Notes: generated by a model from the sequence alone, not told the origin. DNA of 64,000 nt from Diphasiastrum complanatum (GCA_029204225.1 MU831873.1:35247-99246), one strand, 5' to 3'; positions 53,131-64,000 are shown, numbered from the stretch's first letter. Program-made: numbers and translations.

Positions 53131-53526
53131 AGGCTTTGTAATCAGAAACACTTTGTTTCTTCAGAAGATAGATTATTTTTGGAGCTCATTGGCAATCTCA
53201 AACTAGTTCACTGTGTACATTGAGTTTTTGTGATCCAGATGAAACCAAATCAATTTCTACTTCATTCTCAATCTACGGGCCGTACATCAGGCTGTGTCTT
53301 GCATGTGTGGGCTTGGATTTCAATGTTGATCAATGCTTTTGATTGTTAATGCTTGTTGTTTGTCAAATTGCCAATCTAGATCAACTTATTTGTGTCTAGT
53401 TTTTTGATAGATTGTTAAGCAAGCATCCAATCACTCTTGTAGATCTTTTGTAGATCCATTTATGTCCTAAAGTACAGTACTTTCACATTTAGCTCCATGG
53501 CTACAGTTGGCAATTCATTAGTAAGC
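53131..53526. other. Intergenic, no supported gene
   Basis: Some similarity in style to LTR U5 sequence (TAGATCTTTTGTAGATCC), nothing conclusive. Confidence 0.35.
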
Positions 53527-54099
53527 TCATGGGCTAATTACATGTAGCACATGACACACCACAGAGGGGCTAGGGAATTCCAAATAGGATTCCATGATTT
53601 GGCTCATGAGGTTAGATTGTATGCGCTCCTTGCGCACTAGGAAGTTATTTAGGAGATATGTGGCAGATTGAATGATGGGGTTATTGATAGCCTCTATCAA
53701 ATCACCATTGTTAGTTTTTAGTTGGGTGTCAGGACCGAGTGGAGATAGAAATGGTTGGATGAGGGCAGGGGCACCACGATGAGAGGGTTTTTGGCGGGTA
53801 CCAGTAACAACTCCTATTGTTGCCAGCAAGTTAGTGTTGACACGCACACGGTGTAGTTTGTCTTGGTATTGAATGTAGAAATGACTTTTCTTTTTGTCCC
53901 ACCTGGCATAGGCCATGAGGACGAGTTGCATATTAAGGGCGACAGAGAAAAGCTGTGGGTAAATGCCCATTGCTTGCAGGATAGGTCCGGCTGCCTGGAC
54001 CCATGGTGTGACCAAGGATCAGTGGCCAGATTTGCATGTCAATATAGTTTTGTCGAATGTACTGGATGGTTGGTTGTGAGGGCTAGAAGCAGAAGTCAT
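53527..54099 (-). CDS. Unidentified protein (~190 codons) with one in-frame TGA
   Basis: From the ATG at 54099 the minus strand reads MTSASSPHNQPSSTFDKTIL and continues in one frame to a stop at 53527; the only interruption is a TGA near 54019. Later segments are LVTPWVQAAGPILQAMGIYP, ALNMQLVLMAYARWDKKK and LLATIGVVTGTRQKPSHRG. I do not recognise the protein. It has no transmembrane segment that I would defend. TATA-like sequence (CTATATAAGG on the minus strand at about 54416-54407) lies about 310 bp upstream. It may be a gag-like or accessory ORF of a gypsy element, because a gypsy integrase tail lies upstream on the same strand. Confidence 0.4.
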
Positions 54100-54985
54100 A
54101 ATGTTAGCGGATCAGATTAAAAGTAAAAGGACTGTGGTAGAAGATGGAGATAGAAAAAATAGGAAAAGGCTTTCAATAAAGGGAAAAAGATGTAAAAACA
54201 GTAGAAAAGACTAGAAAAAATTGAAAAGGTGGATATCATGTGAACGGGACTAGAAATGAGTGTGTTGAGTGTATGGCAGGTGGTTATGATAGCAGATGGA
54301 GGTGTACGCAAAGTTTGGTCACAATCAGAAAGCTTTGAAATTTTATGGAAAATCTCGACAGAGCTTCGCTGTGTGAAGTGCCAAATGCATCGAATTTCTC
54401 CCTTATATAGAGCAAAATTAGAGTGCGTATTAGGAGAAGTGCTCTTTTTACATCTCAGTTCCTTCCAAAAATTGGTAGGGACCCTCTTCACACAATTATA
54501 AAATCCAGAAAAATCTACGAAGGTTCAGTAGGTGTTTTGACTGCCTTGCGAAGGTTCTGTGAAGGTTCAGTAGGTCCTACGAGGGTTGAACTCTCTCAAG
54601 AAAGGAACTCTTGCACCACTTTTTTATATATCTGATTTTCAAGATCTGTCAAATCCACTATTTTGATTTCATTTTTGCTGTCTGCGAAGGTTGGTTTCGA
54701 GATCTTGATGCTCTGCGAAGGTTCCAAAGATTTTGGCTTTTTGAACCCTCACATACATCCAAATTTGATGATTCTTCCCATGAGTTTTGGAGGCTGATTG
54801 TTGTCATCTGATGATCTGTTGTCTTTTGGATCCTATTTGGATCTGGATCTCACTTGGATCTTGTCAGACTTGATCAAATTTTGCTGAATTTTGATGGATC
54901 TGGCTTGATCTGACTAGATTTCACTAGATCTAGTTGCGATGACTTTGAAAATGTGATCAATGTGTGGCCTTGTCATCACTATCCT
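54100..54985. other. Probable LTR-like non-coding region with GCGAAGGTTC repeats
   Basis: GCGAAGGTTC or close variants occur several times between 54515 and 54725, sometimes as GAAGGTTCAGTAGGT. A TATA-like CTATATAAGG is on the minus strand near 54410. It fits the LTR of a minus-strand gypsy element, but borders are not resolved. Confidence 0.4.
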
Positions 54986-54989
54986 TGAT

Positions 54990-55235
54990 CTGCTTCACTA
55001 AGGTGGCTAACAATTGTGTAATCGACTATCGTTGATGGGTGTGTCGAATGGAGTCCCATCTAACTATTCGAGGTTCATGGCTCCATGGCTCAGGATTTCC
55101 TTTACACGATATGGGCCTTCACTTGTGAACTTCAACTTTCCCTTGATCGACTTAGTTTTGTACATAAGGACCGGATCTCCAAAATGAAAATCCTTCTTGT
55201 GTAACCGACGATCGTGTGCAGCACAGACGTCAAGA
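54990..55235 (-). pseudogene. Ty3/gypsy integrase C-terminal (GPY/F) fragment
   Basis: The minus strand reads HDRRLHKKDFHFGDPVLMYK, KGKLKFTSEGPYRVKEILSH and GAMNLE, a stop, then LDGTPFDTPINDSRL. This is the GPY/F module with the typical D.VL and EGPY motifs. It is isolated. Confidence 0.75.
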
Positions 55236-56296
55236 CGACAATGGCAAGTAGAGTAGGTTTTTAAGTTTTAGTTGATGTGAGAGCATTTTTAAGTTAGAGA
55301 GAGTGCAAAAGCAGCAATTTTGTAATACATTGATTATCAATACATGATTTTCATATATGGAATGTTATTGATTTTTGTATGTGGAATGTTGCACCAAAAA
55401 ATGCAATGTCGAAATTCGAAATATGGGCAATGTCGGATTTCAAGATGTGCAATGTAATAACTAATTAAAAATTTCTTGACTATATGCAATGTCGAATTCC
55501 AAAGAACAATGTCATATATATTAAACAAAATATAATTCATAACGTGCATGAAGTAATGTAATAAAGTATTGCAATTCATAATGTGTGTGAAGCTATGTAA
55601 TAAAATATTGCAATTCATAATGTACATGTACAAATGAATGAATAGAAAGTATATCATGATTTCTTAGCTTGCTATTTGATCCAAATGTCCATTGCAATCT
55701 AAAAATATTGCTTCAAAAGCATTCCAAAAACAGTGCATCTCCAAAAACATGTTTCCAAAAATAGCTCGATAAAAATGTGCGCGTTGTTTTTTACGCATTT
55801 TTTTATTTGTTTTACCTAATAAGGGACGTCGAAATTCGACATCCCTACTCGTCAGGCATACATCAGATGGACATTGCGGACAACCATCGGGACGTCATCA
55901 GACATGGTTCTATAATAAAAATTGCTAACGGAAGTTGATATCTGACATCCAATGGGACGTCGCATTGCAACATTCACTTTTTGAGATGGAGGTTAGCTCA
56001 ATATCATTGCTTATGGAGAAACCTTAACTAGAACAAAGCAAAAACATGGAAACTAGAAATAAAAAGCAAAACATGACAATAGCATAAGCAAGAGTGATTA
56101 ACAAATGAGGATGCTTGAGCTCTCAAAATAGTAGAGTCTCCTCCTCTCTATTAAACATCAAAATATGGTACAAATGGTGCCTTTTTATGGATGGGGAAAG
56201 CCCTTGCCCCTTTCTCCTATTGGCTATTCTAAGGAAGGTGGGATTGAAATCCACACCCTTCACCAAAAACGCAAACTAATCAATGGTGGAGAAAGA
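55236..56296. other. AT-rich region with short tandem repeats
   Basis: Two and a half copies of a ~39-48-bp unit (AATTCATAAYGTGYRTGAAG plus ATGTAATAAARTATTGC) lie at about 55530-55630. CGAAATTCGA motifs recur at 55410 and 55830. No gene seen. Confidence 0.5.
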
Positions 56297-56776
56297 AACA
56301 CACTTCACCTACCACCAATTGGCTTTGACTAATTAATCAAACTTAGGAACTTAAGTTTAAGCTTAACTTTGGCCTTCTACTATAATTTTTTATTACATGG
56401 CCCAAAGTCAAGTTTATGCCCAAAATTATTTATTTAAAAGTGCTCATTGAGCCATGGGCTTATACATGCAGGATGCCACAATCCTCGCAACTATTTCTAT
56501 TTTTCTGACTTTATTTATTTACAACATGTTGGGAATAACACACTTCACCTACCACCAATTGGCTTTGACTAATTAATCAAACTTAGGAACTTAAGTTTAA
56601 GCTTAACTTTGGCCTTCTACTATAATTTTTTATTACATGGCCCAAAGTCAAGTTTATGCCCAAAATTATTTATTTAAAAGTGCTCATTGGGCCATGGGCT
56701 TATACATGCAGGATGCCACAATCCTCGCAACTATTTCTATTTTTCTGACTTTATTTATTTACAACATGTTGGGAAT
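56297..56776. repeat. Recent 240-bp tandem duplication
   Basis: AACACACTTCACCTACCACC starts at 56297 and at 56537. The two copies appear to differ at one position (ATTGAGCC against ATTGGGCC), so the duplication is young. Confidence 0.92.
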
Positions 56777-56786
56777 ACTCCCAACA
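56767..56786. repeat. Palindrome at the LTR border
   Basis: TGTTGGGA, ATAC, TCCCAACA: an 8-bp inverted pair directly before the LTR of element K. TGTTGGGAATA is also a common copia LTR start, so 56528-56786 might be a solo LTR. Confidence 0.7.
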
Positions 56787-57270
56787 TGGTGTTCACGGAG
56801 GAACTTTGATTCACGCTTTCGTTGATGTCGATGATAGAATTTTGGCTCATCTTTGATTGATTGATTTATTGTGTATATATGTACACACATCAGCTGTAGT
56901 GATCGTGAACATTACAACTGTACCATTTAGTGTAAATTGTGAGGGTAACAGTCGTAAAGTGGTGCAATTACTGCATAGTGAATGGTGACATAGTCTGTAT
57001 TGGATAGAGCAGAGGAAGAGCTCCATTTGAGTGGTGATAGTCGACAGACATCGAGGGAGTCGAATGAGTTGAGTCGATTGTTTGCCCTTGAGTCGATGTC
57101 GATGGAGTCAGAGTTGGGTATGTCAAGTCGATCCTGCTCTACTTCAAAGTCGTTGTATATAAAGACTGTTCAACTTATGCGAGTAAGGCTACATGCTGCT
57201 GTAGAGAGAGAATATTTACATACTCATGAGATAAATTCAGATGAGTAGGAGTAAATATTAAACTCCAACA
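56787..57270 (-). repeat. 3' LTR of element K
   Basis: 484 bp, similar to 60440-60938 along its length with many point differences. Confidence 0.88.
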
Positions 57271-57282
57271 TTCCCCCTTAAG
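57271..57282 (-). other. Polypurine tract of element K
   Basis: The minus strand reads TTAAGGGGGAA before TGTTGGAG. Confidence 0.7.
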
Positions 57283-57289
57283 CTTAAGT

Positions 57290-60200
57290 CCTAGGATCCC
57301 AGATGAAGTTTAATATGTTTGCTTATGTTTTTCCCTTGACAAGGGTTTTGTTAGAATGTCAACCAACATACTATCAGTATGACAGTAACTTAATTCAACA
57401 ATTTTGTTTAGAACTTTCTCTCTAATAAAATAAAATTGAACTTCAATATGCTTAGTTCTAGAGTGAGTTCGTGGGTTCAGAGATAAAGTAATGCAGCTAT
57501 GATTTTCGCAATAGAGTATAGTTGGTCCGATTTGAGAGAACTTTAGATCCTAGAGCAATCTTCTGAAGTCCAAATAATCTCCTTTACTACAGAAGTAGTT
57601 ACAACATATTCGGACTCTATGGAAGACAAAGAAATGCATTTTTGCTTTCGACTATTCCAAGGAATGGATTCTTATGCTAGAAAGGATAGGTGGCCAAAAG
57701 TGGATTTTCGAGTGTCCACATCTCCAGTCCAATTAGAGTCAAAATAAACATTGAGAATTAGAGCGTCCTTTGTCTTTCTATTATAGCATAGAGCATAATG
57801 CTTCGTGGGTTGAATGTACCTTAATGCTCTCAATAGAGCCTTCTAGTGAGGTAGGTCGAGATTCATCATATATTGTGACTTTGTGTTGACTGTCTAGGCA
57901 GGATCGGGTCATGTGCAGACCATGGGATAGATGATCTGACTATCAACTGACAGGAATATTTGCACTTTTTTTTTTTCTCTGCTTCAATCTTCATACACAT
58001 GTCTTTTGATAGCTTGAATCCTAGATCCATGGGCGAGTCTATCAACTTGTAGCCTTTCATGCCATACTTGTAGAGTATATTGGTTAGATATTTTTCTTGG
58101 CTTATCATGATCCTTATATTTGCTCTGTCTCTATCTCTGATTATCTCGATCCCAAGAAGGTAATGCACTGAACCTGAATCGGTCATTTCGAATTCCTTCG
58201 ATAAAAGAGACTTTGTCTCTTGTAGTAACTGATTTGAATTGCTGATGATTAGAGAGTCATCAACATATAGAGCTATTACAACATAGCTTGAACCTCTATG
58301 CATGAGTAGAATTTGAAATAAAGTTGTGTTGCAACAAGAATCGATTGATTCTATCAAACCAGGCCCTTGGAGCTTGCTTCAGCCCATAGAGAGTTTTTTA
58401 CAACTTGCATATGTTGTGTTCTTGGCCTTGAAGGACATAACTTTCGAGTTGATAGATATAAATATCTTCTTGTATATATCCGTTCAAAAATGTTGTCTGA
58501 ACATCCATCTAGTAACCTTCTAGATCTTTGGCAACTGCAATAGCAAGTAAAGATTGAATTGACTGAAGTCGTACTACTAGACAGAGCGTCTCAGTGTAGT
58601 CAATCTCGTAAGTTTGTTCATATCCTTTGACGACTAGTCGAGCTTTTCATTTGGTTGTCGAACCATATGGATTGAGCTTCAACTTGAAGAACCACTTAGT
58701 GTCGATGATCTTTGCATCAGGAGGAGGCTCGACAAGACACATGCCTTGTTCTTCATCAATGAACTATATTCATCATTCATGGTTTGCACTTGAATTTGAC
58801 ATTGCTTCTGCTACTAAGGAAGGTTCATCATAACTGATGAATGCTTGAGAGACATAAGGATAAGGCTCATGTTGATGTCAAGGAGAACTTTGAACAGTAG
58901 TCGGTTTCTGAGATGATGACTCTCCTAGCTGTGCAACATGAATATCTTTGATATTTGTCGGAACAGGCGCAAGTAAAAGCTTGTTGATGGTGATTGGAGT
59001 CGTTGGAATGAACTCTGTATTGGTTGCTTCTGCTTGAAGTCGTAAAATTTGTCTTCGAGGAAGACAACGTCTCAACTGACTGTGATTCATCCTGATTCAA
59101 TATCGTAGATCCAATAGGCTTTTGTGATGTCGAGTATCCAATGAAGATACTTCTGCAGCTAACAGGACCGAGCTTCTTTCTTAGGTCAGAAGGAATTTGC
59201 ACATAACAAAGACAACCAAACACTCGAAGGTTCTTCACCCTCGACTTGCATTTATAATAGGCTTTGAAGGGAGCTTTTGGGTTGACTGCTGTGGTGCTTG
59301 AGTAATTCAGTAGATAGCAAGTAGTTGAAATTGCTTCAGCTCAAAAATAGTTGAGCATTTGATAGCATTGACCGCGTCACATTGAGTAATAATTGGTTCT
59401 TCCTTTCGGCTACTCCATTCTATTGTGGTGTGTAGCTGGTGGAAAACTGATGATGAATGTCACATGATGATAAGTAGTTGGACATTTCGTTTAACATATA
59501 CTATCCCCCACTATATGTGCATAGGGTCTTGAGCTTTCGAGCAATCTGTGTCTCAACAAACTGCTTGAATTCTTTGAAGCAGTTGAATGCCTCATACTTG
59601 TTCTTGATGAACATAATACTGGTGAATCTCGAATAATCATCGATAAAAGTGATAACATATAGTGTTGGAACCCAGAGAGGGAGTAATCATAGGACCACAC
59701 AGATCACTGTGTGTCAATTCTAAAATGGACTTAGCTTTAACATCTTGCCTCTTAGGGAATCTTGATCTAGGTTGTTTGCCTAGTAAGTACATCTCATAGA
59801 CATGTCGAATGTCAGTGGAGGCAGCATTAATGCTAAGATCCTTAATCATGCTATTGTGATGCATGTACAAGATTGATCTCATTTTTAAATGTCCTGGTCT
59901 TTGATGCCATAACTGAGCATTTGAAGTATGCACATTGGTAGAAAGTGCATACTCATGACTCAAGATGTACAAATTACCTTCTCTATTTGTAGAGAGGATT
60001 TCATTTTGATCTTTATCCAAAATAGTACATTGCTTTGAATTGAACAAGGGTCTACAACTCTGATCTGTGATCTTGTTGACATACAATAAATTCTTTGTTA
60101 GTTTGGGTACATAAAGGACATCCTTAAGCAATGTTGAATTATCATTTGGAAGATGAAGACGTATAGATCCTTGGCCTTCAATCTGATGTGTACTTGAGTC

Positions 60201-60310
60201 ACCGAAGTACATGTACTTTGAATTTGCTAGCATGAGTTCTTCATAAAGGAATTTGCATGGAGTCATGTGCTGAGAAGCACCAGAATTGAGATAACATAGA
60301 AGGGCACCTC
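57290..60310 (-). pseudogene. Copia protease-integrase-RT-RNase H (element K), broken
   Basis: The protease site at about 60290 reads NSGASQHMT: the catalytic Asp is Asn. The stretch 60266-59637 has KDVLYVPKLTKNLLYVNKIT, LWHQRPGHL (HHCC region) and LTHSDLCGPM with the first integrase Asp. NLRVFGCLCYVQIP (59235) is the integrase end. RT is read at 58357-57866 with ALYVDDSLIIS and EFEMTDSGSVHYLLGIEI. RNase H is heavily degraded (57866-57290). Many frameshifts. Confidence 0.85.
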
Positions 60311-60339
60311 TACTTTATTGATCTTGTACCATTAGCAGT

Positions 60340-60425
60340 GTTGGCTAGTATGATCTTTATGGTGCTATTGTGCTTAGGAGATCAAGAATACATGTGTAGG
60401 GCATTCCACACGTGTGAATTCAGCA
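60340..60425 (+). repeat. C-type LTR end (U5) fragment inside element K
   Basis: GCTTAGGAGATCAAGAATAC and CCACACGTGTGAATTCAGCA follow the last 90 bp of the element C LTR (CTTAGGAGATCACAAGTACA, CCACACGTGTGAAATCAACA), in plus orientation. It lies where gag of K should be. Confidence 0.7.
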
Positions 60426-60427
60426 AT

Positions 60428-60439
60428 TGTCTGATACAA
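60428..60439 (-). other. Degenerate primer-binding site of element K
   Basis: The minus strand reads TTGTATCAGACA directly after the 5' LTR, two to three changes from TGGTATCAGAGC. Confidence 0.6.
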
Positions 60440-60938
60440 TGGCCCAGTTCACAGAGGAACTCTGATTCACACTTCAGTTGATCTCGATGATAGAACTTCA
60501 TCTCTTCTCTGATTGATTGATTTATTGTGTATACATGTACATACATCAGCTACACTGATCGTGAAGATTACAACTATAACATTTAGTGTAAACTGTGTAG
60601 GTAACAATCATGAAGTGGTATAGTTACTGCATAGTGAAAGGTGACATAGTCTGTATTGGATAGAGTAGAGGAAGAGCTCCATTTGAGTGGTGATAGTCAA
60701 CATATGTCGAGGGTGTCGAATGAGTCTAGTTGACTGTTTTCCCTTGAGTCGATGTCGATGGAGTTGAAGTTGGGTATGTCGAGTCGATTCTGCTATGTTT
60801 CAAAGTCATTGTATATACAAAACGTTCGATTTATGCGAGTAAGGCTACATGCTGCTGTAGAGAGAGAATATTTTCATAGTATAGGTATATTCAAGAGATG
60901 AATTCCTGTGAGTAGGAGTAAAAATTAAACTCCAACAC
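60440..60938 (-). repeat. 5' LTR of element K
   Basis: 499 bp, begins TGTTGGAGTTTAATTTTTAC and ends GTGAACTGGGCCA on the minus strand. Confidence 0.88.
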
Positions 60939-60944
60939 CTCCTC

Positions 60945-61250
60945 TTGTTTACCTCTACTAGACTTGATAGATTCTATCTTTCGAATAAAGGAAATTGGAC
61001 TAGTCCCATTTCCTATGCCATTATTCCCTTTTTCGTCTTTAAGATCACTTCTCTGTTAACCTTCACTTCATACTCTTCCCTACCAAAATTGCCAAACCAC
61101 ACTCTGTCTATATTGTGCACGATTCCCTTATTTGGTAGAAAGACATCGGTTGCCGATAAGATCCCTTCTCTTTCGGACTTGGGAAATATCATTGACTGCT
61201 CATGTTCCTTCATTTGCTAGCAAGAAAAACTTTCCAGATCCTCTACCTCT
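60945..61250 (+). pseudogene. Possible LINE endonuclease fragment
   Basis: It reads TRLDRFYLSNKGNW and, in another frame, DHFSVNLHFILFPT, resembling the RLDRFL...SDHFPV motifs near the end of APE-type LINE endonucleases. Too short and broken for certainty. Confidence 0.4.
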
Positions 61251-61444
61251 ATCCTCGAGTCCTCCCTCAAGCAAACCGTCTCCTTAAGATCTCTAAATAG
61301 GGCTTGCGTTGTTGACCCATCCCTTCGTGTGGATGAATTCCTTGCTGCCTCCAACTAGCTCAAAGAACAAGGTCCAATATGGCCTAAAATAACTGACAAA
61401 CTTATGAGTGTGAGGGTGTAGAGAGTGAAAGAGAGGATTCATCA
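61251..61444. other. Unassigned spacer
   Basis: Joins the LINE-like fragment to element J. A GAGAGTGAAAGAGAGGATTC tract precedes the first protease codons. Confidence 0.4.
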
Positions 61445-62866
61445 ATGATGTCTACTTTTTCATCTTTCCCTTTTAAGAATGAAGAAGTCTGGTGGATAGA
61501 TAGTGGAGCTAGTTCCCACATGTCTAGTTCTAGGAACTCTTTCACTAATCTCATGCCATATTTAGGTGCAAAAAGGTCAATCTATACTGCTAATGATGTA
61601 GAGTGTAGGATTGAAGGAATATGTAGTATTCCATTACATGCATCATCATCAAAATTTTTTTGCTACCTAAATTGACTAAGAATCTCATTAGTGTAGGACA
61701 GTTGTTTGATAGTGGATTGGATGTCAAGTTTCAAGTTGAGTGTATAATCTCAAGAGAAAATGAAGTTATTGCTAGAGGATCTAGAATTGGTAAGTTGTAC
61801 AAACTAGATTCTAGGGAGAGTGCTAATATTTCAGATATTGCTTATGAGACCAAGTTTCTACAGGAGGATCTGCGGCATAAGAGATTGGGTCATCCCAATT
61901 TCAAATCCATGCAATCTATGGTCAAAGAAGAAAAAGCTGTTGGTCTACCAAAGACTTGTCAAAGGAGCTTCTACCTTGTGAAGCTTGTGTGCTGGCAAAG
62001 TCACACAAAAGGCCTTTTCCTAGATCAAGTATCAAGACAAAGCAACCATTTGAACTTGTACACTCAGATGTTCATTTCTCATCAACTAAGAGCAAAGGAG
62101 GAGCCAACTGCTTTGTCTCTTTTGTAGATGATTATACAAGACATTATTGGATCTATATGTTGTCTTCAAAATCCATGGTTTATGATGTTTTTCTTACTTT
62201 TAAAGCTTATGTAGAGAAGCAGTTTCCTTTCAAGATAAAAGCTTTAAGAAGTGATAGTGGAGAGAATACATTTCCAATAAGTTTAAAGACTTTTGTGAGA
62301 GAGAGGGTATTCAAAAAGAGTTTTCTTGTTCATATACTCCTCAGCAAAATGGAGTTGCTGAGAGAAAAAATAGAACTTTGTGTGAATGTGCAAAAGCCAT
62401 TAGGCTGGAAGCTTCTCCGCCTAAAGAATTTTGGGGAGAGGCAGTTGCATGTGCAAACTATCTTTGTAATAGGCTTCCAAATCTTGCAATAGGAGGAAAG
62501 ACACCATTTGAGATGTTGTAAATGAAAAAGCCTAAGGTAGATCATCTTAGGATTTTTGGCTGTGTATGCTTTGTGCATGTACCTATAGAAACTAGGAAGA
62601 AGGAAGATCCTAGTGCAGTGAAAGGAATTTTTGTAGGTTATGTATCTACTAAAAAATCATACAAGATTTATTTGCCCTCTATTTGACAAAAATGTTGTTA
62701 GTAGAGATGAAGTCTTCCATGAAGATCAAAAATTTAACTTGGATGATGTCCAGATCAAAGAGACTCATGCAAGTTCAATCATCAACCTTGATGTTGTTCA
62801 AGAAGAGGTGAGGCCGAGGCTTGAGGAGGAGCAGATTCAAGCTATCACACCAAGAAGACCTACATG
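61445..62866 (+). pseudogene. Copia protease and integrase (element J), frameshifted
   Basis: Protease: WWIDSGASSHMSSSR, LPKLTKNLISVGQLFDSGLD. Integrase HHCC: LRHKRLGHPNF and, after a shift, CEACVLAKSHKRPF. Core: LVHSDVHFSS and FVDDYTRHYWIYML (61956-62492 frame), RSDSGENTF for the second Asp, and NGVAERKNRTL for the Glu in another frame near 62345. The end has KKPKVDHLRIFGCVCFVHVP and VSRDEVFHED. At least four frameshifts. The C polyprotein keeps only short parts of this region. Confidence 0.85.
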
Positions 62867-62948
62867 AGTTATTAAAATATTATCTTCCTATCTCGAGTTT
62901 GGGATCATGACCATGATAATTTCCACTAGTTGTTGTACATATAAGGAG

Positions 62949-63583
62949 TGTGAATTGAGCAAATATCCTTCTAGTGTAGTTCGGATTTGAGTTAGATAGG
63001 TTCAATTGTAATGACATGTAAATGTTTTGATAGCATGCAAAGTCTTACTGTATGCATGCAAGCCACATGCAATTAGTGCATGCAACATGCAAAGTAGATT
63101 CTGTGATCTACACATGTCTAGGCAATTTTTTGAGTTGACATGCAGTACATGCACCGTACATGCATGCAGTTACACATGTGGATCTCTGGTAGGTGAATTA
63201 GTTCAGTTAAGTGGACTTTCCATGCAACTCCACTATAGGAATTCGAGTCTCTATCATGTAGGGAAAGCTGGGCATGTTTTGCCATATTGTGAATATTGAG
63301 ATTTTGGTGTTTTGGACTCATTCTCTCTCTACCCGAGTTTTTTTGTATGATTTTCTCTCTATACCTGAGAGCAGCCTCTTTTTCCCATACTGAACACTTA
63401 GAATTATTTCTGACATTCATTTCTCATAGTGAAGAGTTAGATTTTTCATCAGATGTATGCCATTGTGCTCTTGTCTTATATTTTTCAAGCATACTGTTCT
63501 TTGATCAAACTTGTGCAATCACAACACCTCAGTAAGATCCTGTAGGGTGTGTGGTGAAGTTCACACGTGCTAAAAACTTCACA
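62949..63583 (+). repeat. 3' LTR of element J
   Basis: It begins TGTGAATTGAG and probably ends CTTCACA, giving a TGTGAA/TTCACA terminal pair; length 635 bp. A purine run (AAGGAG) precedes it. The 3' end is an inference. Confidence 0.65.
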
Positions 63584-64000
63584 TCTTTTTCTCATTGGGA
63601 ACCTTCGCAAGAGCACACTAACTCTTGCAAGCTTCTCTGTGTCCTAGTCTCATAGAGATGGAACTTCAAAGAGCTTTGCGAGAGTTCTTATGCTGATCTA
63701 AATTTTTTTGTTTTTTACAAGGGTTTTTTGAATTTTTTTATGGTTTTTCTCTGATTTTTCAAGATTTGCTTGGAACTAACTCTCGTAAACTTCTATGCAG
63801 GTCCGGGATAGTACCTTGGAGCTGTTGTCAATCATGCGAGGGTTAGTTCACACTGGTTTTGGAGAAAACAAAATTTGATGAGAATTTTGCCTCTTTTCCC
63901 TCCAAATTGCAGATTTGAGTGTTTTTATGGGTTTTCAAGATTTTGGCTGGATGTCAAGCCCTTAGAGGCTATTTACGGCCTCCTCTACCCTCTCACACCT
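63584..64000. other. Unassigned flank with GCGAGAGTT/GAACCTTCGC motifs
   Basis: GAACCTTCGCAAGAG, TTTGCGAGAGTTC and ATGCGAGGGTTAG recall the GCGAAGGTTC repeats at 54515-54725 in inverse orientation, so it may be part of the same LTR family. No gene seen. Confidence 0.35.

Larger units (their letters stand above)
56787..60938 (-). mobile_element. Ty1/copia element K, minus strand, both LTRs
   Basis: LTRs are at 60440-60938 (5') and 56787-57270 (3'), both starting TGTTGGAGTTTAAT on the minus strand. The order is LTR, primer site, protease, integrase, RT, RNase H, purine tract, LTR. Gag is missing. The five-base flanks (CAACA on one side, CCTCC on the other) do not match, so one end may have been rearranged. 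Confidence 0.88.
61445..63583 (+). mobile_element. Element J: copia relic with integrase but no RT, C/G-type LTR
   Basis: Protease, integrase and then, without RT or RNase H, an AGGAG|TGTGA boundary and a 3' LTR (62949-63583). The 5' LTR and gag are absent. The LTR shares short blocks with the LTR of C (TCTCTCTACC, TGATTTTCTCTCT, GAGAGCAGC), so J is a relative of the C/B/G lineage that still has an integrase sequence. Confidence 0.75.

Overview
This is a 64-kb piece of nuclear DNA from a land plant. It is AT-rich and dominated by transposable elements. The organism cannot be named from the sequence. The evidence for a plant is: a plant-type split CIA30 gene, many Ty1/copia elements with TGGTATCAGAGC (initiator tRNA-Met) primer-binding sites, a hAT element with a DUF659-type transposase, LINE fragments and a plant-type aspartic protease relic. 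A gene stretched over 15 kb by element-filled introns would suit a large-genome lineage such as a fern or gymnosperm, but that is inference.

One intact host gene was found. It is assembled from seven GT-AG exons between 30178 and 45427 on the + strand (CDS 660 nt, 219 aa, no internal stop) and encodes a mitochondrial CIA30/NDUFAF1-type complex I assembly factor. Its fourth intron (10.3 kb) holds a hAT transposon (about 34.5-39.6 kb) and a scrambled Ty3/gypsy relic (41.2-42.9 kb). The other host-like pieces are relics: an aspartic protease pseudogene lacking its N-terminal lobe (20.1-20.8 kb), a SWIM zinc-finger relic (4.9-5.8 kb), and some unassigned exon- or ORF-like stretches.

Layout. 0-1.2 kb: 341-bp satellite-like repeats. 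2.3-4.5 kb: minus-strand copia with an internal deletion. 4.9-5.8 kb: SWIM relic. 6.65-9.7 kb: copia fragments. 9.7-12.85 kb: copy B of an unusual LTR family. 12.9-15.26 kb: a (TC)n microsatellite, then a CpG-rich hairpin-dense array. 15.26-18.66 kb: 3' half of another copia. 20.8-25.9 kb: element C, a complete LTR element with a target-site duplication and one 857-codon ORF. 25.9-29.9 kb: LINE fragments and a copia 5' part. 30.2-45.4 kb: CIA30. 46.5-51.2 kb: element G, related to C, flanked by a 169-bp duplication. 51.1-53.1 kb: minus-strand copia leader and gag with a doubled primer site. 53.5-56.8 kb: an unassigned ORF, a gypsy integrase tail and tandem duplications. 56.8-60.9 kb: minus-strand copia with both LTRs. 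61.4-63.6 kb: copia relic J with an LTR of the C/G type.

The best candidate for something undescribed is the C/B/G lineage of LTR elements. They carry gag (with protease in C and B), have lost the integrase catalytic core, and have no reverse transcriptase or RNase H. In their place is a conserved domain of about 245 residues that I do not recognise, ending in LSWIW, single in C and B and duplicated in tandem in G. Its protein-level conservation between divergent copies suggests a real function. Mobilisation would have to come from a related element; J, with an integrase and a similar LTR, may derive from that type.
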